Source of the DNA: Apoda limacodes
Lineage: Eukaryota; Arthropoda; Insecta; Lepidoptera; Limacodidae
DNA: 64,000 nucleotides
Assembly (NCBI GenBank): GCA_946406115.1
Contig: OX291546.1
Coordinates: 12,145,019 to 12,209,018 of the forward strand
Direction of reading: 5' to 3'
Below are positions 8,556 through 20,000 of the stretch, in pieces; within the stretch, counting starts at the first letter, position 1, and the number at the start of each line of letters is the position of its first letter. The notes beneath the pieces are model-generated. The model had not been told where the DNA came from and did no database searches. It was given only the letters and a program-made list of their open reading frames with translations. The position numbers and the translations under genes are program-made.

Positions 8556-9480
8556 GGATACCCATGCACTGCGAGGACAGCGCACGAGTTATGTCGGACT
8601 CTTACTGATTAAAACCAACGCTATTCTTATTCGCGCCGGCGGGGCTACGAAAACTCTTGAATGCGTCCACGACTCCTTCAGCTGCGTTACCTCTACGCCT
8701 CCGGTGGCGGCACGATTGGTTGCTACCACATTGGAAACAGTACCGCCTACCATCTGCTTCCATAGATGCCGTGCCGGGAACACATGGCACGGCATCTCTC
8801 CCCTCTGACCCCATCCCTATCGTGGGTGGACGAGAGGCTTCGAGGGCCTCTTCTGCAGCAGCAGTATCTTCCTCCCCACTGCATTTGCGGTGCAGTACCG
8901 CTGTGGCCGTGGTGGACAGGCTGAGTGTCAACGAAACACCAACACAACTCTTTCACCGCGGCTTCACCACGACTGCAGTCGGTAGAATTAGTGGCAGTCT
9001 GCTTCGACACTCACCCATCCCGTCGCGCACTACCCTGCCGCAAATTGCAGAGCGACCCTGCTAAGACGGCGGTGGACAGGCTAAGTGGCAACAAAACACC
9101 GACACAACTCTTCCACCGTGGACCCACCTCTGCCATATAAGGTAGGAAGCCCAGACACTCCTTTCCCACCACAGCCTACCACCTAGCCACAAGCGGTCTC
9201 CGCATTCGAACGGGCCTAGGCCTCAGGCTCATTGGAGCGCTGCTCCAGTGCAGGTTATTAGCAATATAAGGCAAATTATTTGACCAATGCCTAGGGTACA
9301 CTGACCACCCTTGCCGGTCTCCTAGGACGTATCCCGAATAGACAAGCGAGAATCCGGCTCACGAGGAGGTTACCTGGTACGTACCCCATAATATAACCGG
9401 ACCTGACTATTTTGTGTAATGTTTCGCAAAACACGAGCAGGAGACCCGGCTTTAGTAACTAATTTACCTAAGTCAAGTCG
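8556..9480. repeat. GC-rich repeat-derived block with internal direct repeats
   Basis: Base composition rises sharply here, and all six frames stay open longer because of GC content, not because of a gene. A unit starting 'ggtggacaggct' and containing 'acacaactctt' occurs twice, about 157 bp apart (8914 and 9071). At 9410 to 9450 there is 'tttcgcaaaacacgagcagg', also found inverted at 14.73 kb. The mixture looks like pieces of dispersed lepidopteran repeats. I cannot assign a family. Confidence 0.5.
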
Positions 9481-10495
9481 GTCACTCAATAACACATAAA
9501 CAAGAAAAAACCGGCCAAGTGCGAGTCTGGATCGCGCACCCAGGTGTTCCGTGCAAACTTATTATATGTTGTTGTATATAATTAAAAATATTTTTATCAT
9601 ATGATGTAACTAAAAATTAACGTTTTCGCTTTTCTTTATCTGTACTATAAGACGTTGCTTGCTTGACGTTGACATGCAAGACACACAACATAACACAAAT
9701 TGTAAAACAAGCGACTGTAGATACTACATAATATACATAAGTATGTTACACTGTGTAGGTATTGCTTTTAACCTTTCTTATTTATAAAATAAAAGCAATG
9801 CAACCAATTATCTAAATACTTATTTAGTATGTTAATAAATAAATAAAATATTCAAATCTAATGGCTATGACATTAACTGCAGACAGTTAGAAAATAAAAG
9901 AAGCAAAATAACTATACATAGGTATAAACTAATTCATTTTATTGTTTTTATTTTCCTTATAAGTAGTTGACCCTGCAGACGTTGTGTCGCTGTGGTCTAT
10001 ATATGTGGTCTATATATATATATATATATATATTAGTATAAATAAAAGCTGCTGTTTTTAGCAGACATGCTTGCTAAAACTCACAGATAGATTGACAAAA
10101 AAAAAAAATTCGTTCTAAAAATATATAGCTTATTACTTGATTTAAATTTATCGGTTAGGGGACATCTAATTATTACGTAAAATAAGATTGTGATTGGGAG
10201 GAGTGTAGTAAACTCCCAACAAATCTAATCTTAATCGGGTCATTGAAAAACCGTCATGTTTCCTATCACTACGAATAACCAGTCGCCTAAACTGGGACGC
10301 GACTTGTATGGAATTTTTTATCGTCAGCAATTTTTAAATTTAAATAGTTAGGTAGTAGTTTGCTGATCTTGGCGGGCCGGTTAAGTTTTAAAATAGCTGA
10401 ATATGCAATCTCCCATTTCTGACGGTTAGTTAACGTCAAAGTTAGTTATGATGCAACCCAGGCTTAGGGAAGTATTCAAGTATGAAAATAGTAAA
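9481..10495. other. AT-rich non-coding region with a TA microsatellite and a repeat remnant
   Basis: A short remnant of the 'ccggccaagtgcgagtc' family lies at about 9508 to 9560. A TA dinucleotide run occupies about 10009 to 10035. Nothing coding is seen. Confidence 0.5.
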
Positions 10496-10496
10496 T

Positions 10497-11095
10497 TATT
10501 GTGAATTTAGGGTGGTAAAGACAAAATTACTTACAAGAGGCTATTTAGGAGTCTAAGGCCAAAGGCTTTAATGACTCGAGTTTGTAATTTCCGTACCGGC
10601 CGTGTTACACACATTGTTTTTCATCACATTTGCGAGTAAATAAGTTAAAATATAAAAATAAACAAATCAACTCGCTAAAACACAATCTAGATGGCGTTGT
10701 TTCCTCTTCCCGCTATTGCTTGTAATTGCCTACTTGCCGCGTAGTTCATATTTTGCAGTTGTTCAGCTTTTGTTAATATTTGATAGAATAGGCGTGTCAT
10801 TACCTGCCTTGAAGAACAAGAGCGTGGGAGTAAGGTAAGGTCTAAGCACCCGCTTTTCCTGAATGTAATGACATTCATCACACTTACTCGTGTACAGTGT
10901 AATTTTTTTACGAACGTAATGAAAAATTCATTACAGCGCACTCGAATGACGTATTATGTTTTTCCTTTTCCAGAATCAGTATTGTTAGTATCATTGATAT
11001 CATCAGTGCATTAATATAGTTAGAATATGTAGTATAATTTGCTTTAATTTTTTTTTGGATGAATCTCACATGAGGGAGTTTCAAACATCTCACTG
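10497..11095. repeat. Dispersed repeat (copy 1 of 3) with 'agatggcgttgtttcctc' core
   Basis: Segments such as 'ttgtttttcatcac..tttgcgagtaaata' and 'ccgtgttacacacattg' recur at 23.25 to 23.37 kb in the same orientation and at 39.6 to 40.14 kb inverted. The core 'agatggcgttgtttcctc' is shared with the 39.9 kb copy, and 'catcacacttactcgt' occurs near 10.88 kb. This is likely a non-autonomous element. Several open frames here are fortuitous. Confidence 0.6.
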
Positions 11096-11204
11096 AATCT
11101 TACCAATGTACAAATAATAAAAAAATATCTCTCGTAGTTAATGGATGTTCCCTTATTAAAATTTTCCAAATAAGCTGTGCACAAAAAGAAAAATTAAAAT
11201 ATCA

Positions 11205-11620
11205 AATGGCGGCGCTATTATAGCTTGCTGGCTTAAGAGTGTTGGTACTGGTCGGCTCCATCCTTCCCACTCTACATCCTTGACTGCGAAGTCCTAGACT
11301 ACCTATCCTATCTACGCCGTCTTACTGGTGTCTTGGGCAGAGTTAATAGGCACACATGGTAATATCGTGAGATTGACGCATTACTACTTTAATCACACAC
11401 TGACGCGACCTAGAAACGCCGCATACCTTCCAGAGGTTGAGGACTACCATCTTTTTGAACGCTTGCGCTGTTCCAGCCCGCAGTTTTGAGCACCCTACAG
11501 AATCCCGCCATTGACCGTTTTTTCCTGTGTGACTCGTTTCTTGAGTCCTTGCAGTGGAACGCTGGCTGGTAAGACGCTAGAACGGAACGGAACGTAATGG
11601 CAGCGCTATTATAGCTCTGG
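11205..11620. repeat. Segment bracketed by short direct repeats ('gcgctattatagct')
   Basis: 'atggcggcgctattatagct' at about 11206 and 'atggcagcgctattatagct' at about 11597 flank about 390 bp of moderately GC-rich sequence. This could be an insertion with a long target duplication or two halves of a repeat. No coding potential is seen. Confidence 0.45.
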
Positions 11621-11651
11621 TCAGCCCCATAAGTAAATTATTCCTGATTTT

Positions 11652-13035
11652 TTAATGATTTAAGTAACCTATCTTTACATTAACGAGATGAAATTGTACT
11701 GTGAAAAGTTATTACTAAATGTTTCATGCTTTTATCTTAATGTATCGTATCGCAACGCAAAAGATATAATAGCGAACAACTAGGTAACGAAAATATAATA
11801 ATTTATGTAACTTGCCTATCAGTAAAATAATACGGCAAGATTATGTATGTAGTATCTGGAAGATGGTTTTTATTAACAACGCCATGCGTTGTCAAGTAGC
11901 TTAAGTGTACCTTAACAACGCCATATATCGTCAAGAAGTAAAAATAACAGTATTACTACTCACCAATAGATGTCAGGAAGAGTCATATTATCAGTTTATC
12001 ATTGCCTGAAAACACGAATAAAATTACGAGTCTCGAGAGGTAAGACCTCCTTGACATTTGTCTCTCGGCTTTCCAAAACTATTTGCAATAAGCGCCCATG
12101 TTTTATTTAAAGTTTTCATTATGATCTTTTCGTGAATTTTTGAATAATAATTAGAAGTTTCTAGGTTCATTGTTAAACATCCGGCCAAGTGAGTGTCATA
12201 CATGCGTTAAGTTAGGGCTAAGTACAAAGATAATGTTTGTGGATGTCTGGAAAACTTGAGTACCGATTGTGTTTAAAACAATTTGTCATTAAAATTATTT
12301 ATAAAACTCGTGATTCTCTCGTCGTGATTTTCTTTAAAAAATTTTAATGATTTAAGTAACCTATCTTTACATTAACGAGATGAAATTGTACTGTGAAAAG
12401 TTATTACTAAATGTTTCATGCTTTTATCTTAATGTATCGTATCGCAACGCAAAAGATATAATAGCGAACAACTAGGTAACGAAAATATAATAATTTATGT
12501 AACTTGCCTATCAGTAAAATAATACGGCAAGATTATGTATGTAGTATCTGGAAGATCGTTTTTATTAACAACACCATGCATTGTCAAGTAGCTTTAGTGT
12601 ACCTTATCAACGCCATATATTGTCAAGAAGTAAAAATAACAGTATTACTACTCACCAATAGATGTCAGGAAGAGTCATATTATCAGTTTATCATTGCCTG
12701 AAAACACGAATAAAATTACGAGTCTCGAGAGGTAAGACCTCCTTGACATTTGTCTCTCGGCTTTCCAAAACTATTTGCAATAAGCGCCCATGTTTTATTT
12801 AAAGTTTTCATTATGATCTATTCGTGAATTTTTGAATAATAATAAGAAGTTTCTAGGTTCATTTTTAAACATCCGGCCAAGTGAGTGTCATACATGCGTT
12901 AAGTTAGGGCTAAGTACAAAGATAATGTTTGTGGATGTCTGGAAAACTTGAGTACCGATAGTGTTCAAAACAATTTTCATTAAATTTTTTTATAAAACTC
13001 GTGATTCTCTCGTCGGGATTTCCTTAAAAAAATTT
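11652..13035. repeat. Two-copy tandem duplication, unit about 692 bp
   Basis: Copy 1 runs from 11652 to about 12343 and copy 2 from about 12344 to 13035. The copies differ by scattered single-base changes (for example 'cgccatgcgttgtc' against 'caccatgcattgtc') and small indels, so they are nearly identical by eye. Each contains 'caatagatgtcaggaagagt', which recurs at 25.01 kb in a diverged single copy, and a 'ccggccaagtgagtgtcat' piece. No convincing gene lies inside. It is upstream of the first AGPAT exon seen. Confidence 0.9.
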
Positions 13036-13284
13036 TGGACACGGAGCCCTAACCACTTAGTTGCCCCTGCAATCCGACGTTCAATTTCTTTCCAAATTGA
13101 TTTATTAACCAAACGATTTCTAAACTTTCTTTCACCATAAGCTTTAAAATTTTTAAAATATTTTTATCTCATTTTTACGCCCTTTTTTTTTTTTTCTATT
13201 TGCAACACTGGTTGCAAGGGACAAAATATGTAGAGTTAAATATGTTATGTAGAGAGATGTAGAGAAAGCCTGCCTATTTAAGTT

Positions 13285-13505
13285 AATCCATAATAATATT
13301 ATAAATGCGAAACTAACTCTGTCTGACTGTTCACCTGTTTGGCTGTTTGTCGGCTTAACCCGCGGAACCGATTTAAATGCAATTGGGTAAGGAGATAGTT
13401 TGAGGAACATAGGCTACTTTTTATACCTAAAAATTCAAAAGTTCCTGAGAATAATTATAACCGAGCTTAAACGAACTATAGCTACAGCTATAGTAAACTT
13501 CATGA
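13285..13505 (+). repeat. Dispersed lepidopteran repeat ('aaatgcgaaactaactctgtctg' type)
   Basis: 'tattataaatgcgaaactaa' is followed by a Tyr/Phe-like spaced body and ends in 'tatagctacagctatagtaa'. A second copy lies at 24030 to 24238. The family is common in moth genomes. I suspect a Helitron-like or non-autonomous element but cannot prove it. A related short piece ('ggagttgacgtagaaattcc') follows at 13686 to 13750, again at 24250 to 24320 and, diverged, near 59.06 kb. Confidence 0.6.
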
Positions 13506-13882
13506 GTAAAAAAAAAATTGTTATATTGTAAAATGAGCACAAACTTCCACATGTTTTGACCATAAATTACAAATTCACAGACGTAGATATTGTTTTCTGG
13601 TCTTGTTAAAAAAAAACATTAAGTTTTTTGGATTGATATGCATCAGAGGAGTAAAATGGAGCGTGCTGCGAATCCGATACTCTTGGAGTTGACGTAGAAA
13701 TTCCACGCCGATAACTTAGTGCGGGCGGAGCTGCTGGCAAAATCTAATTTTTTAATAAACGCTTAAAATGTTTTATTTAATCTTTTTTAAATCCTGATTT
13801 CCTTTGAGGTTAAATTTTTTGGCTCAGTTTCAACTAGTTATAACATGATTTATAAGTTTTTTGTAATGTTTTTTGTGTGCAG

Positions 13883-14016
13883 AATTCCTGCGGCGCTGTT
13901 GAGGTTTACGGCAAGGTCCCTCGGCATACGGTGGACGGTGCGAGGGCTGGAGAACCTGGATCCAGATCGAGGGTGCGTTGTGGTCATCAATCATCAGAGC
14001 TGTATCGACCTTTTAA
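13883..14016 (+). CDS. AGPAT exon with acyltransferase motif I
   Basis: The acceptor is 'tgtgtgcag' and the donor AA|GTAAGA. The exon encodes 'IPAALLRFTARSLGIRW' through 'NHQSCIDLL'. The NHxxxxD His/Asp pair is the catalytic motif of the glycerolipid acyltransferase family. It ends after one base of a codon that the next exon completes. Confidence 0.9.
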
Positions 14017-17000
14017 GTAAGAACTTTTACAGTATAGAAACAAATTTTTTAAGGTTTTCCTTGACTATAATATTAACCACAATAATGTTAGCGACTTAAG
14101 TAGTACATGCCTGTCGAGGCCATGAAAGTAAGTCTTTGCTGTATGAGTAGAGTTTGAAGGCCAAACCAAAGGTAAGACTGTCAATCATACGAATCCAGCA
14201 ATAACCTCACGACCGTCACTTTATTAAGGCCTTATCTTTACTCAAATACACAGGAAAAAGAAAATCGCAGACTTTGCAAATCGCGTAAAAGAAATTAATT
14301 TCAGAATAAATTTAAGAATAAAAAGAAAAAGCACCTATGATATGCCGAATTTATTTCGCGGCGGCTTTTTTTTGTGTTTTTTTGTCTTATTATCATCGAA
14401 TATCGCTTACTCAATGATAAGTTGGATAAATCATTATTATCACTATTACTGTCGAGTGTGGTATCGATTTACAATGTACTTTACTCTTAAAAACTATCCA
14501 GATTACATGACTTATTAGCCAGATTATTAATTACTTTTAGGGTACCGTATTCAAAAGGTGCTAACGGAGCTCTATTGCTGAGCCTACGCTGCCTGTCTGT
14601 CTGTCCGATTCGGGCCCGTCTCACACATGGCCGTTTTTTATTATTTGTTAAAAAAACCGGCCTTTACTTCTCAGCCGGCCAGCTCGCACTACAATCACTG
14701 CAAGTTTAAAGTCGGGTCTCCTGGTCGTGTTTCGCCAATATATTACACAAAATGATCTACACAAAACATGTAGTTTAATACACGGTTGTCTTCTGCTTTG
14801 TAATTGTTGTTTGATGATTTTGAAAACACTGACTATCATAACGACTTCAAACGTCAAGACGTAAATTTTGGCAATAGTAGATTTAGTTAATAAAATTACC
14901 GCTATACCATACATTTGATTGCCACAGATCATATATACGAACAAAATTAATGATTGTGCCCCGCCCCCCTACCTTCGCGGGGATAAATGTTTAGATGATT
15001 TCCGTCGAGCGTGGAAAACAAAAACATTGAGCAGGAGAGCTTGTATGTGTTAGTCACGAGTTGTCTTTGTACCTAATCTAGTTAGAGTGGCATTTTGTTG
15101 ATCGACAGAATGACAACATGCACAAACATAATACATAATCCCTGGATTGGAAACCAAACATCTGTGAAGTAATAGTACATTACTGACGAGGCCGCGAAAG
15201 TAAGCCTTTTCTGGATAAGTAGAGTTTGATGGCCGTACTGTAGGTACTGCCGTCAAAAATATGCATCCAGCAATGGCCTCACAGCCGAGAATTGTATAGA
15301 GCTTTACTAGAAAAGAAATCAGACAAATAATAGAATAGTGGTTTAATAAAATTAAAAATTAAAGATAACTTATATGTATAAGTCATCTTTGGTAAAAATA
15401 TTAAAAATTAAAAATGTCGAAGATTATTTTATGTTAAATGTTATGTTATTCATATTAGGGCAATTGCCAAAAGAAAATGAAATTACAGAATTAAATTGAA
15501 CATAAAAAATAAGATGAAAAACTCTGCCTGGCGGGGTCGATCACCACTGCCCACTTCTATATTTCAAAAAAGAAACTTGTAGGTATCTTCTAGCCACTTA
15601 ATGTCAATAATCCAACCAAAGAGATTGAGACAAGATTTCTAGTGTGATTTACTTATTTCAGAATTTGTGTCTCTTTAACTTGGCTGGATTATGACATTAA
15701 ACACATTGAAGCAGTGAACGCAATGCACCTACTTATACATTTTCAATTCTAAATGTAAGATTATGCAACGATACGATTCTTATAACTACAACATTTCCAT
15801 TGTATGAAAATAAAAGTTTGAGTGAAATATAAAAGCAGCAATGATGCAAATGATTTTATGACGCCAATTCTAAAAGCAAATGAAATCAATTAAGGTTTTA
15901 TCACTACCGGATAATTGAAAATAGCGCTGTACAAATTTTGCTATTGGTATTTATTACCTACTACTACTAATATTGTTTTCAACATCTTAAAACTATGTCA
16001 GTTATTAGGTAATCGGGTTTTTCAATGTTAAAGAACAATAAAATGTCAGTAAAACGGTACCATGTCATTTTAGTGCCGTTTTTAACACCCTTCTTGGGCG
16101 TACCCCCACTCCTGGGGCACGTGTAACTTTTTAACTTAAGCGAGGATGATTTGGGCCATAGTCGATTACGCGGGCCCAGCGCGGGTTGGGTACTTCACAC
16201 GAGTCTTCTTGACGTATGCAGGTTTCCTCGCGAGGTTTTCCTTCACTGAAAAGCCAGTGGTGTGAAAAACCGATCCTTAGCACCGTAGAACGCTTTAAGT
16301 GTCTTGGATATCATTAACTTAGGAGTAGGCTTATTACTTATTTAACCATACGAACTAAGTTTAAATATTGCAAATCTGCAATATGGTTTCAGTTTTGGCA
16401 GTGCTGTGGCCCTTGTTGCCCCGTGCGACTGTGGTGTCGAAACGTTCCTTACAATATAGCGTGCCCTTTGGTACCGCAGCTTGGCTCTGGGGCACGTTGT
16501 TTATCGATCGTGGAGCCACGTCCGCGCGCAACGCTCTTAACCAACAAGTTGCTGCAGTCAGAGAACAAAAGGTTAGTTTTCTCTAATATTAAAGGGGAAG
16601 GGGTGCTTTTTTGGGGTATGGTATGAATAGGTAATTTACATGCTAACTGACCAACCATAAAAAACACAGATCTGAAGGGAGCTTATTAGGAAAAGTCTCG
16701 AGTACGCCTGACTCCGGAATTCGAGAGAAAAATGTTGCAAGTTGGTGTTACTTTTCGAGACCTGTACTCGCGTACATTTATCTCTCGAATTCCAGAGTCT
16801 GGCTTACTCAAGACAAGTCGAGACTGTTACCTTTGCTGTGGCTTACTCGCTCACAAAGCATATAAAAACACACTTATATAAATCAACTAATTTTGAGTTT
16901 TGTGGACATAAATATGCGGAAGTAGACCTCTTATTTATATGTATAAAGAAATATATTTAAACGAGCAATTCTTGTACGTAAACATGTATTTATGTATATG

Positions 17001-20000
17001 TGCGTATCTCGGAAACGGTTCTAAAGATTTTGATGGAATTTTGTGTTGAGATAGGATTTAGCTTTTTAAGTTCACATATATTGTATTATTTGTAAAAACG
17101 GGGTTTCTGGAAAAAAAAGAGAGAAAGGAAAAATGTTTTTTCATTAAAAAAAAAGAACCGCCGGTTCGGTCGTTGAACCGAGTCAAAAGGGTCATTATAG
17201 TATCCGGGTGCACCCGCCCAGAGATGGCAACAGTACTCCATATGGGGCCGAGCTTGCAACTTGTAAAGCAGCAATCTTTATAGCGATGTGAAGTACTGCT
17301 TTGCTCTGTTGAGTACACCAAGTATTTTGGACAGCGTCACCTTGTCTTGCAAATGATCTACAACAACTACAACTACTTAATTATAGGAAAAAACTGACTT
17401 ACACCTGACGTTTTCAAGTAGCCTATGTTTTTTTCGGGACTCAAACTATCTTTATGCTAAATTTAATTTTAATCGGTACAGCGGATTAAGCGTGAAGAGG
17501 TAACAGTTAGACGGACAGAGTTACTTTCGCTTTATAATTAGTATAGATGTTTTCATGTTTTTCAGGGTTTGAACCATATTTCGAAAAACACATTCATTAA
17601 ATCATAAAGTTCAAAAAAAAAATTGCCAAAAAGAATAAAATAAAAAAAAAATATGTATCTGTTTGTCTCTTGAGAACTTTTTTCTCAGGAATAGTTGAAT
17701 TAAACATCAAATACTTATAAACCAATACAGTCCTTTAGAGCTGTACTAAAAAAGAACAAGCTTCCAAGGCAACGCATTAAAAAAAATACGGGCAATCGCA
17801 TATTATGACATTTAAACAAATAAATTAAAAAAAAAAAACGAAAAATTGTTAATCTGTAATTAAATCACACAAAAATCACAATCACAAAAATCTCTTAAGA
17901 CCCTTCATTTCATTAAAGCTGTAAAAAAGACAAGCTGCCATGACAACGCAATCAAATTTTGCGGCCATTTGCATATTTTTACATTTATAAATATGAGGGG
18001 AGATCAAAAAGTAATGATAATTAGATATTTCTAGTATTCACAAAAATCTAAAAAAAATAGAGAGCTTGCCTAAACCTTCACTAGTAGGTACAGGATAAAG
18101 GTATTTAAACACACAGTCACATTTTGATTCATGAATATTTATTATTATAATTAGGGAAAATTCGAAGAATATAAACTACAAAGTTAAGTTTATCCTATTA
18201 TCCGATTTTCCTTAAAATATACTGAAAAAAGGCTAAAAGTCTTCGAAACCTGATTTCCATGATAGCGAACTATAGTTACATACTAGTTTCTGCGGAACCC
18301 TCGGTGTACGAGTTAGACTCGCACTTGTCCGGATTTTTTGAATTAAGATGTGTTAGTTTGTGGAAAATTTCAGGGCATATTTCTACCTTTGTGACCTTTT
18401 CTGGCAGTCACTTGACAACAAACCAAATTCAAATCTTATGTAAAACTCAAATTACCTCGAATAAATGCCAATACCTACTTTAAGGAACTTAGTTACTTAA
18501 ATTAACATATGTAAAAGTTTATATTATTATTAAAATAAAGGAATACTAAAACAAACCTAAGCAACAATATACATTATATAAATAGCTATAATAAGTAGAA
18601 TTACTTAATTTAATACTTAAAATACATGCCTGAAATCTATATATGCGGATATTTAATGCGGAGCGGCGGCAAAGATGGAAATCATAAAATATCGCATTCT
18701 TTTTGAATACAAATTCCATCGTGGCACTAGCGCTGCAAAAACAGCTCAAAGGATTAATGATGTGAACGGAGAAGCCACTTTAAAAGAAAACACTTGATTT
18801 TTATCTAATGTTTTTTTACCTCAGTTTTTATAAAAATTAATTGAAACTTTTGACGATTTCCACCGGATTAGGAGGTAATAGTTCAATTTATTTTTACCCG
18901 GTCTTGTTTGTTTTAACTACGTTCCAGCTAGCCTTATATTTGTTTTCTGGGTTTGAGATATATTTGTGGTTTATACTTTTTTGCAAGTAGTTAATGCAAT
19001 CTATCGATATTTTTGTATGTTTTTTTTATGAATTCTTAAGTTTTGATGTTGCCAATTTCTTCTTCTTCTTCCGGCTTTTAAAAAGGTTTCACTAAGGTAT
19101 AATATATATAACATACATACATATAACATATACAAACAGTTAACCATAGGTTTTGCTGCAACGAAAACGAATAGTGCATTTTTTCTTAGGTTGATTTAGG
19201 TACTAAAATTGATATTTCTAACCAATAACTTATTTTTTTATAGCCTGTGACACTCAAGAATAATATTTCTGCCTACGGTGATAGAATTCTAAAATCAGTT
19301 CAGTAGTTCCAAAGATTACGTTCTATAAACAGTCTCATAAACTTTACCTCTTTATAATATATTGACGAAATCTGGAGTCTGTGTTATACTTGAAGGTTCA
19401 TCATAATAAACTAATATCATAAGCACAATAAAATTTTTTGCAAAGCTAGATAATTTCGTCTTTTTTGCGTTCTTTTTATGCCTGTTTGAGTATCTATTAT
19501 TGTCGCACTAAAAGTTGGAATTTTCAAATTTTAGGCGTATAAGGAAAATATTTTAACATTGGAAGGTAATTACTTTGTTTAACTTAGGCCAACTTCCTTC
19601 CTCAACAAACCGTGTTATATTTGTTCCCGTAGTGTGAAAATATACAAAGATAAGTTGACTAAGCCGTCTTGTTAAGAGGTCAAGTTAGGCCGAAAGCGAG
19701 GCTAAATTTGTGGTACTAATTACGTTAAAAAATAAAACCGCAATAAAAAATTTGAGTAGGTAATAACGAATCTAAATGATTTGAATAACTTACATAGGTA
19801 TGTACCTACAACCGAATGCAATACCATTTTAAAATGGTGCAACAAGTGTTGAAAATATAGTGACATTTATGTTTTTTATTAACATATGATAATGAAGCTA
19901 ATGCACCAGACGAAGTTATTTTATTACATATATTTTTCTTAAACTGATAATATCGGTAAAACAAAAATTTTAGGTTTTTTGAGGATAAATTACTCGTAAA

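Noticed and set aside
8589..9140. Overlapping open frames of 70 to 135 codons on both strands
   Set aside because: They coincide with a GC-rich repeat patch where stop codons are rare in all frames. No domain, no splice context, and internal direct repeats explain the openness.
16423..16667. Alternative frames overlapping AGPAT exon 2 on both strands
   Set aside because: Only one frame carries the acyltransferase motifs and fits the splice phases. The others are shadows.
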